Positions 54,899 through 64,000 of a stretch of DNA of 64,000 nt are shown here, in pieces (positions within the stretch are counted from its first letter, which is position 1; the number at the start of each line of letters is the position of its first letter). Position numbers and translations under genes: made by a program. Under the pieces are notes generated by a model. The model was not told the origin of the DNA and did not search any database. It saw nothing but the letters and a program-made list of their open reading frames with translations. Origin of the DNA: BRH-c25 sp012519325 (GTDB lineage Bacteria > Bacillota > Clostridia > Lutisporales > Lutisporaceae); contig JBMNHZ010000017.1 of NCBI GenBank assembly GCA_050950645.1, positions 219,810 to 283,809 of the forward strand, in the 5' to 3' direction.

Positions 54899-55666
54899 AT
54901 GAACATACTTTTTATAGGTGATGTGGTAGGCAGGCCCGGAAGAAATTATCTAAACATAAACCTTAAAAGGCTTGCTGAAGAAAATGATATTGATTTTATC
55001 ATAATAAACGGAGAAAACTCAGCCGGCGGAGTCGGCATTACCAAAGGTACATATGATGAGCTTATTAATATGGGAGCAGATATAATCACCCTTGGCAATC
55101 ATTCCTGGGCTAAAAAGGAAGTGTTTGAATTTATCGAAGATGCGGAAAGGCTTGTCAGGCCTGCAAATTACCCTGAGGGTACTCCGGGAAAAGGATACAG
55201 AATAATGGAGAAATCAGGTAAAAGGATTGCTGTAGTGAATCTCTGCGGTAGAGTTTACATGGATTGTATCGACTGCCCCTTCAAAACCATTGATAAAATA
55301 TTGTTTGAACTGGAGAACAAAGCTGATATCATAATAGTAGACTTCCATGGAGAAGCTACCTCGGAAAAGCTTGCGATGGGCTGGTATCTTGATGGCAGGG
55401 TTCATGCCGTAATTGGTACCCATACTCACGTTCAGACTTCCGATGAAAAAGTGCTTCCTGGTGGAACTGCATACATCACGGATGCGGGAATGACCGGCCC
55501 CTCAGATTCAATATTAGGAGTAGAAAAGGATGCTGTTATCAGAAGATTTATTACAGGCATGCCCACAAGATTTGAGGTTGCAAGTGGTGAAGCTGTACTA
55601 GGGGCTGTATGCATACAGCTTGATGAGAATAACAAAGTTTATAATATAAAAAGGATAGTGGGTTGA
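54899..55666 (+). CDS. ymdB: YmdB family metallophosphoesterase
   Basis: 255 residues from ATG 54899 (MNILFIGDVVGRPGR), with GGGGAGG 5 bases upstream; the in-frame ATG at 54830 lies inside the rny terminator. Metal ligands are in IIINGENSAGG, ITLGNHSW, IIVDFHGEATSEK and VIGTHTHVQTSD. YmdB is a 2',3'-cyclic nucleotide phosphodiesterase that affects biofilm and motility choice in B. subtilis and works near RNase Y there as well. Confidence 0.94.
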   Translation: MNILFIGDVVGRPGRNYLNINLKRLAEENDIDFIIINGENSAGGVGITKGTYDELINMGADIITLGNHSWAKKEVFEFIEDAERLVRPANYPEGTPGKGYRIMEKSGKRIAVVNLCGRVYMDCIDCPFKTIDKILFELENKADIIIVDFHGEATSEKLAMGWYLDGRVHAVIGTHTHVQTSDEKVLPGGTAYITDAGMTGPSDSILGVEKDAVIRRFITGMPTRFEVASGEAVLGAVCIQLDENNKVYNIKRIVG

Positions 55667-55700
55667 TTATTCTGTAAAACTCTCCAGATTGTAGAAAAAA

Positions 55701-55727
55701 AGAGGATTTTAGATATATATGTAGAAT
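55701..55727 (+). promoter_or_regulatory. Sigma-H type promoter of spoVS
   Basis: AGAGGATTT (55701-55709) fits the -35 RnAGGAwww and GTAGAAT (55721-55727) fits the -10 RnnGAAT, with an 11-nt spacer. spoVS is under sigma-H in B. subtilis. Confidence 0.6.
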
Positions 55728-55785
55728 AGACTATTATATTTAGAATTTTATGCAATACTACAATCAAATAAGGGGGGGGCTATAA

Positions 55786-56046
55786 GTGGATGTATTAAAA
55801 GTTTCAGCTAAATCAAATCCAAATTCTGTTGCAGGAGCGCTAGCGGGAGTGTTGAGAGAAAAAGGTTCCGCAGAAATTCAAACAATAGGAGCAGGAGCTT
55901 TGAACCAGGCAATCAAAGCAGTTGCTATTGCCAGAGGATTTGTAGCACCTGGAGGAATAGATTTGATATGCATACCAGCCTTCACCGACATACAGATAGA
56001 AGGTGAAGAGAGAACAGCCTTAAAACTTATTATAGAACCCAGATAG
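55786..56046 (+). CDS. spoVS: Stage V sporulation protein S
   Basis: 86 residues from GTG. Nearly invariant Alba-like protein: MDVLKVSAKSNPNSVAGALA, then GAGALNQAIKAVAIARGF. Needed for spore coat and cortex formation at stage V. AAGGGGGGG precedes the start. Own sigma-H-like promoter and terminator. Confidence 0.97.
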   Translation: MDVLKVSAKSNPNSVAGALAGVLREKGSAEIQTIGAGALNQAIKAVAIARGFVAPGGIDLICIPAFTDIQIEGEERTALKLIIEPR

Positions 56047-56048
56047 AC

Positions 56049-56094
56049 AACAGTACCTGCTTATTATCATAATATGAGCAGGTACTGTTTTATT
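56049..56094 (+). terminator. Intrinsic terminator of spoVS
   Basis: AACAGTACCTGCT (56049-56061) and AGCAGGTACTGTT (56077-56089) form a perfect 13-bp stem running into TTTTATTG. Confidence 0.88.
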
Positions 56095-56131
56095 GTGTGT
56101 TATAGGTTTATGCTTATTTTGGAAAATACCT

Positions 56132-56160
56132 TTGTGTGTTGTTTTGTAAAATGATATAAT
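56132..56160 (+). promoter_or_regulatory. Sigma-A type promoter of the PHP gene
   Basis: TTGTGT (56132-56137) and TATAAT (56155-56160), 17-bp spacer. Confidence 0.55.
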
Positions 56161-56243
56161 ATGCTAAACGCATTTTATATCATCTTTTGATGGGCTTCAG
56201 TCTGTTTAGAATGTGCAGTATACGATTATTAGGGAGGCTTAGT

Positions 56244-57077
56244 ATGCTTAGAGCGGATTTGCATATTCATACAACAGCTTCTGACGGATTTCTGAGTCCG
56301 GAGGAAGTAGTGCGCTGGGCAGGTATCAAAAGGTTAGCTGCAATAGGAATAACGGACCATGATACCGTAAAAGGAATCAGCCCAGCAAAAAAGGCTGCAC
56401 TCCGTTTTGGAGTAGAAGTTATCCCGGGAATTGAGCTTAGTACAATATTTGAAGACGAGGAAATACATATTTTAGGTTATTATATAGATTACAAAACTAG
56501 GTGGTTCACAGACATTCTTGAAAAAATACAGAATTCAAGATATGAAAGAGCCGGGAAAATAGTTGATAAGCTTAATGATATGGGAATTGACATTACCCTT
56601 GAACAAGTGAAAGGAATAGCCGATGAGGGCTCAATGGGCAGGCCGCATATAGCAAGGGCAATGATCGATAAAGGCTATATAAGCAATATAAGAGAAGCTT
56701 TCAGCGAATACATTGGTAAAGACCGTCCTGCTTATGTGGAGCGATATAAGCTATCCAGCAGAGAAGCAATAGATATGATAAGGAAGCTGGGAGGAATTTC
56801 TGTTCTTGCTCATCCAGGACTGATAAATAATAAATCCAACATAGAAAAAATAATCGACCTTGGAATTGATGGCATTGAAGTATACCATACTAAGCATGAT
56901 GACGAAACGATCAAAAACTCTCTTGCAATTGCTCACTCAAGAAAGCTGCTGATTACAGGAGGCTCTGACTGCCACGGGATAAAATTGAATAACGAACCAA
57001 TATTGGGGAACTGCTCAATTGATTATAAGTATGTGCAAATGCTTAAAGATGCATTATATAAAAATAAGGGGGAGTAA
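56244..57077 (+). CDS. PHP-domain phosphoesterase
   Basis: 277 residues from ATG 56244, with AGGGAGG 6 bases upstream; an ATG at 56187 lacks such a site. Metal-binding motifs of PHP enzymes: RADLHIHTTASDG, ITDHDTVKG, IPGIELS, VLAHPG and GGSDCHG. Similar proteins (YciV/RnmA type) hydrolyse nucleoside 3',5'-bisphosphates or trim RNA 5' ends. Exact substrate not determined. It ends 2 bp before the aminotransferase gene. Confidence 0.88.
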   Translation: MLRADLHIHTTASDGFLSPEEVVRWAGIKRLAAIGITDHDTVKGISPAKKAALRFGVEVIPGIELSTIFEDEEIHILGYYIDYKTRWFTDILEKIQNSRYERAGKIVDKLNDMGIDITLEQVKGIADEGSMGRPHIARAMIDKGYISNIREAFSEYIGKDRPAYVERYKLSSREAIDMIRKLGGISVLAHPGLINNKSNIEKIIDLGIDGIEVYHTKHDDETIKNSLAIAHSRKLLITGGSDCHGIKLNNEPILGNCSIDYKYVQMLKDALYKNKGE

Positions 57078-57079
57078 AA

Positions 57080-58285
57080 ATGAATATCAAATTATCCGAG
57101 AAAGCCTCAAATATTGCCGCCTCTATGACGCTTGCAATTGATACCAAGCTTAAACAGATGGTTGCGGAAGGAATTAAAGTTTATGGCTTTGGCGTAGGCG
57201 AACCTGATTTTGATACGCCGGAATATATAAGAAATGCAGCTATTGAAGGATTAAACAAAGGGCTTACCAGATATACTCCGGCACAAGGGACAATTGAACT
57301 TAGAAAAGCAATATGCTCAAAGCTCAAAAGAGAGAACGGCCTGGATTATGAGCCCAATCAGATAATAGTATCAAGCGGTGCCAAGCATTCACTTTCAAAT
57401 GCCTTTGCGGCAATACTCAATCCCGGGGATGAGGTTATTGTCCCGGTTCCATATTGGGTCAGCTACACTGAGATAATCAAGCTGAATGACGGAACTCCGG
57501 TCCTGGTACCAACGAAAAAAGAAAACAATTTCAAGATAACCAAAGAAGAGTTGAAGAATGCAATAACTTCAAGGACAAAAGCAATACTCGTTAATTCGCC
57601 CAGCAATCCTACAGGGGCAGTCTATACCGAAAGGGAGCTAAGGGATGTTGCCGAGGTTGCGGTAGAAAACAACCTGTTTGTTGTATCAGATGAGATATAT
57701 GAGAGAATCATATATGATGACAACAAGCATATTAGCATTGCCTCCTTCGGCAGTGAGATAAAAGACCTTACAATACTTATCAACGGAATGTCCAAGTCTT
57801 ATGCCATGACAGGCTGGAGGCTCGGATATGCCGCAGGAAACGAGAAATTGGTTAAAGCCATGTCAAGTATCCAGAGCCATGCTGTATCGCACCCCAGTTC
57901 CATAACTCAATATGCTTCAGCAGCAGCCTTAAACGGGCCTCAGGATGATTTAAGAAACATGGTTCAGGAATTCAATAGAAGAAGAAACTATATGTATGAA
58001 AGGATAAACTTCCATGGAAGGCCTTAGCTGTATTAAGCCTGAAGGAGCCTTCTATGTATATGTTGATATAAGCGCTTACCTGGGGAGGAACTTATGCGGA
58101 ATCAAGCTGGGAGTCTTCTCTGGATTTTGCTCAAATTATGCTTGAAAAAGGCCGTGTAGCAGTAGTACCCGGGAGCCGCATTCGGAACCGACGGCTTTAT
58201 CAGGCTTTCTTATGCGACATCAATGGAAACAATAAAGAACGGGCTTGATAAATTTGAAAGCTTCATTAAGGAAAACATCGAATAG
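57080..58285 (+). pseudogene. Class I aminotransferase (aspartate type) with three frame breaks
   Basis: The first frame (57080-58027) covers residues 1-309: GVGEPDFDTPEYI, NSPSNPTGAVY, and the PLP lysine in NGMSKSYAMTGWRLGY. Three single extra bases, T near 58010, A near 58089 and G near 58172, break the last 90 codons. Removing them gives a normal C terminus (SMEGLSCIKPEGAFYVYVDI, then VVPGAAFGTDGFIRLSYA) ending at TAG 58283. Repaired length 400 residues, normal for the family. Such regular insertions in a short stretch suggest sequence error as much as real decay. Confidence 0.85.
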
Positions 58286-58299
58286 GGTGGTATCATACA

Positions 58300-59731
58300 G
58301 TGAACAGGAAGGAATATCAAAACCCTCTGATCAGCAGATATGCCAGTAAGGAAATGTCTTATATATTTTCTGATGATTTTAAGTTTTCAACCTGGAGGAA
58401 AGCTTTGGGTTGCTCTCGCCGAGAGTGAAATGGAGCTTGGGCTGAATATCACGCCGGAACAGGTTGATGAATTGAAGGAGCACATATATGATATCAATTA
58501 TGAGGATGCGGAGAAAAGGGAAAAGGAGACACGCCATGATGTAATGTCCCATGTTTATGCTTATGGCTTGCAGTGCCCCAAGGCAAAGCCCATAATACAC
58601 CTTGGGGCTACCAGTGCCTTTGTAGGTGACAATACTGACGTGATACAGATTTCCGAAGGCCTCAAGCTAATAAGAACCAAGCTTCTCAATGTAATTAAAA
58701 ATCTCGCAGGGTTTGCGGAAAAATATAAAGGGCTTCCTACTTTGGGGTTTACCCACTTTCAGCCCGCACAGCTGACCACTGTCGGAAAGAGAAGCTGCTT
58801 GTGGGTGCAGGATTTTCTAATGGACATTGAAGAACTGGATTTTCAACTGGGCAGGCTTAAGCTAAGAGGAGTCAAGGGGACTACCGGTACACAAGCAAGC
58901 TTTATGACGCTTTTTAACGGTGATCATGAAAAAATAAAGGAATTGGATATAAAAGTTGCAAAAAAGATGGGTTTTGAAAAGAGTTTCCCTGTAACAGGCC
59001 AGACATATCCAAGAAAGCTTGACAGCCAAACATTGAACGTGCTTTCACAAATAGCTGAATCTGCACATAAATTCAGTAATGATATACGTCTTCTACAAAG
59101 CTTAAAAGAAATTGAGGAGCCATTTGAAAAAAACCAGATAGGCTCATCGGCAATGGCTTACAAGCGCAACCCTATGAGATGCGAAAGGATTGCAGCTCTG
59201 GCCAGATTTGTAATAACGAATTCGCTGAATCCTGCAATTACTGCAGCCAGCCAATGGTTTGAAAGAACCCTTGACGATTCTGCCAATAAAAGGCTTGCGA
59301 TTCCGCAAGGTTTTCTGGCAGTTGACAGCATACTTAACATAATGATAAACGTCACGGCCGGCCTTGTGGTAAATGAAATGATTATAGAACAGCATATAAA
59401 TGATGAGCTTCCGTTCATGGCAACCGAAAACATACTGATGGAAGCGGTAAAAGCCGGAGGAGACAGACAGGAACTCCATGAGAAGATAAGGCAGCTTTCC
59501 ATGGAAGCAGGGAGAAGAGTAAAGCAAGGTTTGGAAAACAATCTTATAAGCCTTATAGAAAAGGATGAAAGCTTCGGGCTGAGCAAGGATAAGATACAGA
59601 TGCTGCTGGATGCAGGAAATTTCATAGGAAGAGCTCCGGAGCAGGTTGATGAATTCCTGGAGGAATATGTGTATCCGCTTCTTGATAAAAATAAAGATAA
59701 ACTAAATCTAACAGCAGATTTAAAAGTATAA
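58300..59731 (+). pseudogene. purB: Adenylosuccinate lyase with one frame break near the N terminus
   Basis: GTG 58300 starts NRKEYQNPLISRYASKEM and the frame stops at 58429. One extra A in the AAA at 58399-58401 explains it: without it the sequence reads FSTWRKLWVALAESEMELG and continues to 59731, 476 residues in all. Signature GSSAMAYKRNPMRCE and THFQPAQLTTVGKR are intact. The enzyme acts twice in purine synthesis. Since purB is normally needed, a sequence error is likely. GGGTGG precedes the GTG. Confidence 0.88.
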
Positions 59732-59763
59732 ACAATCTTACATATAATTTAGGAGGAAAACAT

Positions 59764-61155
59764 ATGAGCTGCATAATGATAAAACAACTTTACAGGAATA
59801 CCGAAGAGTATTTAAATAAGAATATCAGGGTGTCCGGGTGGGTGAAAACTGAAAGGACCTCAAAAAATTTCGGCTTTATAGAACTGAATGACGGAAGCTT
59901 TTTTAAGAACCTGCAGATAGTTTTTGAAGAGGGCCTTGAAAACTTCAATGAAATTGCCAAACTTTCCGTGGGCTCTGCTATAAGCGTAGAAGGTGTGCTT
60001 ACGGAATCTCCCGGAGCAAAGCAGCCCTTTGAGCTTAAAGCAGATAAAATTATTATTGAGGGCAGATCAACATCTGATTATCCACTTCAGAAGAAGAGCC
60101 ATTCTTTTGAATTTTTAAGGTCAATAGCTCACCTGAGGCCAAGGACGAATACCTTTTCGGCAGTATTCAGAATCAGATCCCTTGTAGCATATGCCATACA
60201 CAGGTTCTTTCAGGACCAGGGCTTTGTATATGTTCATGCCCCTATTATTACAGGAAGCGATGCTGAAGGGGCAGGAGAAATGTTTAGGGTTACAACAATA
60301 GATATGGATAATCCTCCAAGGACAAAAGACGGAAACATTGACTTTTCCAGGGATTTCTTCGGCAAACCGGCAAACTTAACCGTCAGCGGCCAGCTTAACG
60401 TTGAAACCTTTTGTATGGCCTTCAGAAATGTATATACCTTCGGCCCGACATTCAGAGCGGAAAACTCCAATACAGCAAGACACGCGGCAGAGTTTTGGAT
60501 GATTGAACCGGAAATAGCCTTTGCAGAGCTATCGGACAATATGGAACTGGCGGAGAATATGGTCAAGTATATAATAAATTATGTTTTGGAAAACGCACCG
60601 GAAGAAATGGAGTTTTTCAATAGATTTATTGACAATACTCTTCTGGAAAGACTGAACAGTATAGTAAATTCTGATTTCGGAGTTGTTACCTATACCGAAG
60701 CTGTCGATATTCTAAAAAAATCAGGAGTTAAATTTGAATATCCTGTTGAATGGGGAATAGACTTGCAGACTGAGCATGAAAGGTATTTAACAGAGCAGGT
60801 CTATAATAAGCCGGTATTCGTAATTAATTATCCAAAGGAAATTAAAGCTTTTTATATGAGACTGAATGATGACGGCAAAACAGTGGCGGCAATGGACCTT
60901 CTGGTTCCCGGAGTGGGAGAAATCATCGGAGGCAGCCAGAGAGAAGAAAGACTTGAGGTTTTAGAAAAGAAAATGGATGAAATGGGATTGAATAAAGAAG
61001 ATTACTGGTGGTATCTTGATATAAGAAAATACGGCGGTGTCAAGCATGCAGGCTATGGATTGGGATTTGAGAGAATAATAATGTACATAACAGGAATGAG
61101 CAATATTAGAGATGTAATACCCTTCCCAAGGACTGTGAAGTCCGCCGAATTTTAA
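59764..61155 (+). CDS. asnS: Asparaginyl-tRNA synthetase
   Basis: 463 residues. OB-fold anticodon domain with RVSGWVKTERTSKNFGFIE, then class II catalytic core: motif 2 FGPTFRAENSNTARHAAEFWM and motif 3 GYGLGFERIIMYITG. The EPE/IGGSQREERL region marks AsnRS rather than AspRS. AGGAGG lies 7 bases before ATG 59764. No T-box leader was seen between purB and asnS. Terminator follows at once. Confidence 0.95.
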   Translation: MSCIMIKQLYRNTEEYLNKNIRVSGWVKTERTSKNFGFIELNDGSFFKNLQIVFEEGLENFNEIAKLSVGSAISVEGVLTESPGAKQPFELKADKIIIEGRSTSDYPLQKKSHSFEFLRSIAHLRPRTNTFSAVFRIRSLVAYAIHRFFQDQGFVYVHAPIITGSDAEGAGEMFRVTTIDMDNPPRTKDGNIDFSRDFFGKPANLTVSGQLNVETFCMAFRNVYTFGPTFRAENSNTARHAAEFWMIEPEIAFAELSDNMELAENMVKYIINYVLENAPEEMEFFNRFIDNTLLERLNSIVNSDFGVVTYTEAVDILKKSGVKFEYPVEWGIDLQTEHERYLTEQVYNKPVFVINYPKEIKAFYMRLNDDGKTVAAMDLLVPGVGEIIGGSQREERLEVLEKKMDEMGLNKEDYWWYLDIRKYGGVKHAGYGLGFERIIMYITGMSNIRDVIPFPRTVKSAEF

Positions 61156-61184
61156 CTGTTGATTATTCAACAGTTTTTTTTTTT
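61155..61184 (+). terminator. Intrinsic terminator of asnS
   Basis: ACTGTTGA (61155-61162) and TCAACAGT (61167-61174) with a TTAT loop, then a run of ten T. Confidence 0.92.
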
Positions 61185-61323
61185 ATGGGCTTTAGCCTGT
61201 TGAGCTAGCGTAGCAGCGAAACAAAGAACCACCCGCTATGCGGGTGCGCGACAGGTGTTATACAAAAAAATCACCATTCCAGTATAATAGAGTTGTTCAG
61301 GCTACTACTATACGAAAGGAAAG

Positions 61324-61788
61324 GTGATTAAAATAGCTAACAAAGAAAACAGCTTAGCCCACACAAAATGGATGTGTAAATATCATATCGTGTTCACCCC
61401 AAAGTATAGACGAAAAGCAATATTTAATCAATACAAAGAGAGCATACGAGATATTTTAAAGCAGCTCTGCAATTATAAGGGGGTAGAAATAATCGAAGGG
61501 AATCTTATGGTGGATCATATACATATGCTCGTGAGTATACCACCCAAAATAAGCGTATCGAGCTTCATGGGATACTTAAAAGGGAAAAGTGCATTGATGA
61601 TATTTGATAAGCATGCAAACTTAAAGTACAAATATGGGAACAGACACTTTTGGGCAGAAGGATACTATGTGAGCACAGTAGGGCTAAATGAAGCAACAAT
61701 AAGGAAATATATACAGGAGCAAGAAAACCACAACATAATGGTGGACAAATTAAGTGTGAAAGAATATGAAGACCCCTTCAAGGGGTAG
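61324..61788 (+). CDS. tnpA: IS200/IS605-family transposase TnpA (HUH, Y1)
   Basis: 154 residues from GTG 61324. YHIVFTPKYRRKAIF opens the fold, the HUH motif is HIHM in MVDHIHMLVSIPP, and the catalytic Tyr is in the helix TIRKYIQEQENHN. It moves single-stranded DNA between hairpin ends. The stop lies within the first of five downstream hairpins. Confidence 0.95.
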   Translation: MIKIANKENSLAHTKWMCKYHIVFTPKYRRKAIFNQYKESIRDILKQLCNYKGVEIIEGNLMVDHIHMLVSIPPKISVSSFMGYLKGKSALMIFDKHANLKYKYGNRHFWAEGYYVSTVGLNEATIRKYIQEQENHNIMVDKLSVKEYEDPFKG

Positions 61789-61929
61789 CAAGTAATACGT
61801 TTGTCCCTTCAGGGACGGCAAAAGTGGCAACGGCATAGTGGCTTGAACAATGTGAAAGCCAGCGTCTTTAGGCGCTGGCCGGTAACAGAGGCTTATAGCC
61901 TCAGAGCAAACTACCCGTTTTACGGGTAG
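61772..61929. repeat. Run of five small hairpins after tnpA
   Basis: Perfect or near-perfect short palindromes: ACCCCTT/AAGGGGT (61772-61786), GTCCCT/AGGGAC (61803-61816), GCCAGCG/CGCTGGC (61858-61879), GAGGC/GCCTC (61888-61902), CTACCCG/CGGGTAG (61911-61929). Five in 158 bp is far more than one IS200 right-end hairpin. Confidence 0.7.
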
Positions 61930-62009
61930 TTATGATTTATTAATCTCAATCATAAGAAAGAGATATTTACAAATAATATAAATATCGAGAAGTCCCAAGG
62001 AGGTATTTT

Positions 62010-62174
62010 ATGCATAGCAGAATAATTACGGCAGTTTTGTCAGTATTCTTGGTATTTAATATTATTGTATATGCAGAACCTGATACCTGTCCCAAGGAAG
62101 AAGCGTTCTTTTATCTGAACATCAATAATTATACTGTTTTTGGTACAATGAAAACCGAGCGTTCCGGAACTTAA
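62010..62174 (+). pseudogene. 5' fragment of a secreted protein gene, cut by IS21 element 3
   Basis: AAGGAGG precedes ATG 62010. The start is a signal peptide (MHSRIITAVLSVFLVFNIIV, then YAEPDT), and the mature part begins CPKEEAFFYLNINNY before the frame enters the IS near 62150 and stops at 62174. The rest of the gene should lie beyond the element, outside the window. Family not recognisable from 45 residues. Confidence 0.55.
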
Positions 62175-62266
62175 AAAACCCTGCATAAAATGGAAAAACC
62201 CCATTGCAAGCACCCCTAAAAAATAATACCCTTTTAGGTGTCAAATCTAAAGGGGGTACAGAAAGG

Positions 62267-63778
62267 ATGCTAACAATGGAGCAAGTATATCGTATCAGAA
62301 ACATGAAGAAATTTGAAGGCAAAAGTTTAAGGGAAATATCCCAGATTACTGGGCATGACTTTGAAACTGTCAAGAAGTATGTCGAGAAGGAAGATTTTAA
62401 TCAGACAATCCGCCCTAAGCAGAGGCGGAAAGGCAAATTATCTCCATATAGGAGCATTGTCACCACATGGCTTATCAATGATAAACAAGCACCTCATAAA
62501 CAGCGACACACTGCAAGAAGAGTGTTTGACCGGTTGAAGGAGCTATATGGAGATGAATTTGACGCAAGTGAGAGGTCAGTTAGAAAATTTGTTGCAAATA
62601 TTCACGAAAGGAGTTGCAAATGAATCCGGACGGGTTTCTTCCGCTGGAACATCCTCCGGGAGAAGGCCAGGCAGACTTTGGGAAGGCACGGTTCATAGAA
62701 AATGGGATTACATATGACGGTACTACTTCAACATTTCCTACCCTTACAGCAACGGCGGTCATATGCAATTATTCAAAAGTGCAAACCAGGAATGTCTCTT
62801 AGAAGGCATGAAGGCAATCTTTGAACACATCGGCGGTATTCCGACAGCCATCTGGTTTGACAACATGTCTACAGCTGTAAAGAAGATCAAGGAGTATGGA
62901 GAACGGGACTTAACCAAAACATTTTTAAGATTCATGATGCATTATGGCTTCCAGAGCAACTTTTGTAACCCTAACAGTGGTCATGAAAAAGGTTCGGTAG
63001 AAAACAAGGTGGGCTATCACCGCCGTAATATGTTTGTTCCGGTTCCGGAATTTAAGGATTTAAAAGAATACAACAAGGAACTCCTACTTAAATGTGATCA
63101 GGATATGAACAGGATGCACTACAAAGGATACGGAATGATTAAAGATTTATTCCGTGAAGATCAGCAGGAATTCTTCAAGCTTCCGAAGGTTCCCTTTGAA
63201 GTATTCCTACATGAATTTGCCAAGGCTGATAACTATGGGAAAGTTAAGTTTGATGGCAAAACCTATTCGACTGCTCCCAACATGGTTGGACGTCAGGTCA
63301 TTGTTAAAGCAGGAGCTTATGATATTGAAATACTTGATACTGACTACAATTACATCATAGGCCACAGACGGCTTTATGGCGAGGAAAAGGAGTCGATAAA
63401 CTGGATCCCCTATCTTGAACTTATGAGTAGAAGGCCGACCGCATTAAAATACACAGGGCTATACAATCAACTACCGCAAATCCTTAAGGAATACCTGGAC
63501 AAGAGCGACTATGAGGGGAAAAAGCAGGCGTTAAAGCTGTTTACAAAGATGACAGCAGCTACAGGCTTTGACACAGCAATAAAAGCATTTGAAGAAGGAC
63601 TGAAATTAGGTGTCAGTGATCCAGATAGTATTTTGGGCGACATATTGCCGCTTAACGGCCGGAACTTTACCGGAACCGGAAGTGACCTCTGCCTGAAACA
63701 GTTCCGGAACTTAAGAAGTATACACCTGACATCAAGATATATGATCAATTGATTGTTCCCGGAGGGCTACAGCTATGA
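62267..63778 (+). pseudogene. istA: IS21-family transposase IstA with several frame breaks
   Basis: Starts MLTMEQVYRIRNMKKFEGKS with a helix-turn-helix (LREISQITGHDFETVKKYV). Frame changes occur near 62612 (extra G before GAGTTGCAAATG), near 62718 (one base missing, YYFNISYPYSNGG expected), near 63636 (extra T, then WATYCRLTAG) and near 63690 (extra base, then LPETVPELKKY). The DDE core is otherwise good: GEGQADFGKA, IWFDNMSTAV and GHEKGSVENKVGY. The repaired frame ends TGA at 63776-63778, overlapping the istB ATG in the usual ATGA. Confidence 0.83.
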
Positions 63779-64000
63779 ATTCAGATATATTGATTAAGCA
63801 GTATTGCAAGGAACTCCGGTTCGGAAAGAATATTTATGAGAATTATTCAAAGATCAGCGCAACCGATTATGCTGATTTTCTGGCACAGCTTTTAAAGATG
63901 GAGATAGATCATCGGGAACTTGTCAGGAAAAACAGGAATCTAAAATCTGCAGGTTTTGACGTCATCAAGACCTTTGAGGGCTATGAATTTGGGGATATTC
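63775..64000 (+). CDS. istB: IS21-family helper ATPase IstB, N-terminal part
   Basis: 75 residues to the window edge. ILIKQYCKELRFGKNIYENY and ADFLAQLLKMEIDHRE are typical IstB N-terminal helices; the Walker motifs lie beyond the edge. GGAGGG is 11 bases before the ATG. Confidence 0.85.
   Translation, partial: MNSDILIKQYCKELRFGKNIYENYSKISATDYADFLAQLLKMEIDHRELVRKNRNLKSAGFDVIKTFEGYEFGDI

Larger units (their letters stand above)
61200..61930 (+). mobile_element. IS200/IS605-family element (tnpA only)
   Basis: A lone Y1 transposase gene flanked by short hairpins: CACCCGC-TAT-GCGGGTG at 61230-61246 on the left and CTACCCG-TTTTA-CGGGTAG at 61911-61929 on the right, as in the imperfect palindromes recognised by TnpA. 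No tnpB. Outer ends are estimates. Confidence 0.75.
62150..64000 (+). mobile_element. IS21-family element 3, partial
   Basis: Carries istA and the start of istB on the plus strand and runs off the window. The left end is about 62150-62165, near TGAAAACCGAGCGTTCC; it cannot be fixed without the right end. A third IS21 lineage, unlike the two at 21926 and 24833. Confidence 0.8.

Noticed and set aside
59732..59763. T-box riboswitch before asnS
   Set aside because: The purB-asnS gap is only 32 bp and holds just a ribosome binding site.

Overview
The window is a chromosomal segment of a spore-forming Clostridia bacterium (Firmicutes). The basis is gene order and content. The rseP-ispG-polC-rimP-nusA-ylxR-ylxQ-infB-rbfA-nrnA-truB-ribF-rpsO-pnp block, then ylxY-mlpA-dut-ylmC, then tepA-ftsK/spoIIIE-rimO-pgsA-cinA-recA-recX-rny-ymdB-spoVS, follows the order known from Bacillus and Clostridia. 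Sporulation genes (ylmC-type, spoIIIE-type, spoVS), strong GGAGG ribosome binding sites and moderate-to-low GC agree. A cluster III clostridium (Acetivibrio/Ruminiclostridium-like) is a guess; the genus cannot be fixed by eye.

Layout. 1-17.4 kb: a compact translation and RNA-metabolism operon. It has a sigma-A promoter and leader hairpin before rimP, and a separate promoter plus a probable S15-binding leader before rpsO. 17.4-30.4 kb: an accessory island placed exactly between pnp and the ylxY neighbourhood. Four single genes are each followed by a related GC-rich repeat of 133-192 bp that starts TAACAATG and ends in GTTAGGC-like cores. I read this as a cassette array with attC-like sites and no visible integrase. 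The cassette products are a PD-(D/E)XK nuclease, a membrane/zinc-ribbon protein with a HEPN-like helical region, a HEPN-type protein with an RNLGLH motif, and a 515-residue reverse transcriptase of the Abi/defence type. The reverse transcriptase is split by an IS21 element with a 4-bp target duplication. A second IS21 element, transposon debris and an IS110 element follow. 30.4-33.5 kb: small accessory genes (YjbQ, a broken flavodoxin, an NYN protein, membrane proteins). 33.5-37.8 kb: ylxY, an M16 peptidase, dut, ylmC and a RelA/SpoT-domain protein. 37.9-44.8 kb: an ISLre2 element and an ABC transporter operon whose middle CARDB-type gene is broken by an ISLre2 remnant. 44.9-61.2 kb: tepA, DNA translocase, rimO, pgsA, cinA, SOS-controlled recA, recX, rny, ymdB, spoVS, a PHP phosphoesterase, an aminotransferase, purB and asnS. 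61.2-64 kb: IS200 with a run of hairpins, then a third IS21 element cut by the window end.

Two themes matter for interpretation. First, the island looks like a store of anti-phage-type single-gene cassettes later damaged by insertion sequences. Second, at least 12 single-base frame breaks, 10 of them extra bases, occur in otherwise well-conserved genes (rimO, an aminotransferase, purB, a CARDB gene, istA and a flavodoxin). rny also lacks an ordinary start codon. This pattern may be consensus-sequence error rather than gene decay, so pseudogene calls in housekeeping genes should be read with that in mind.
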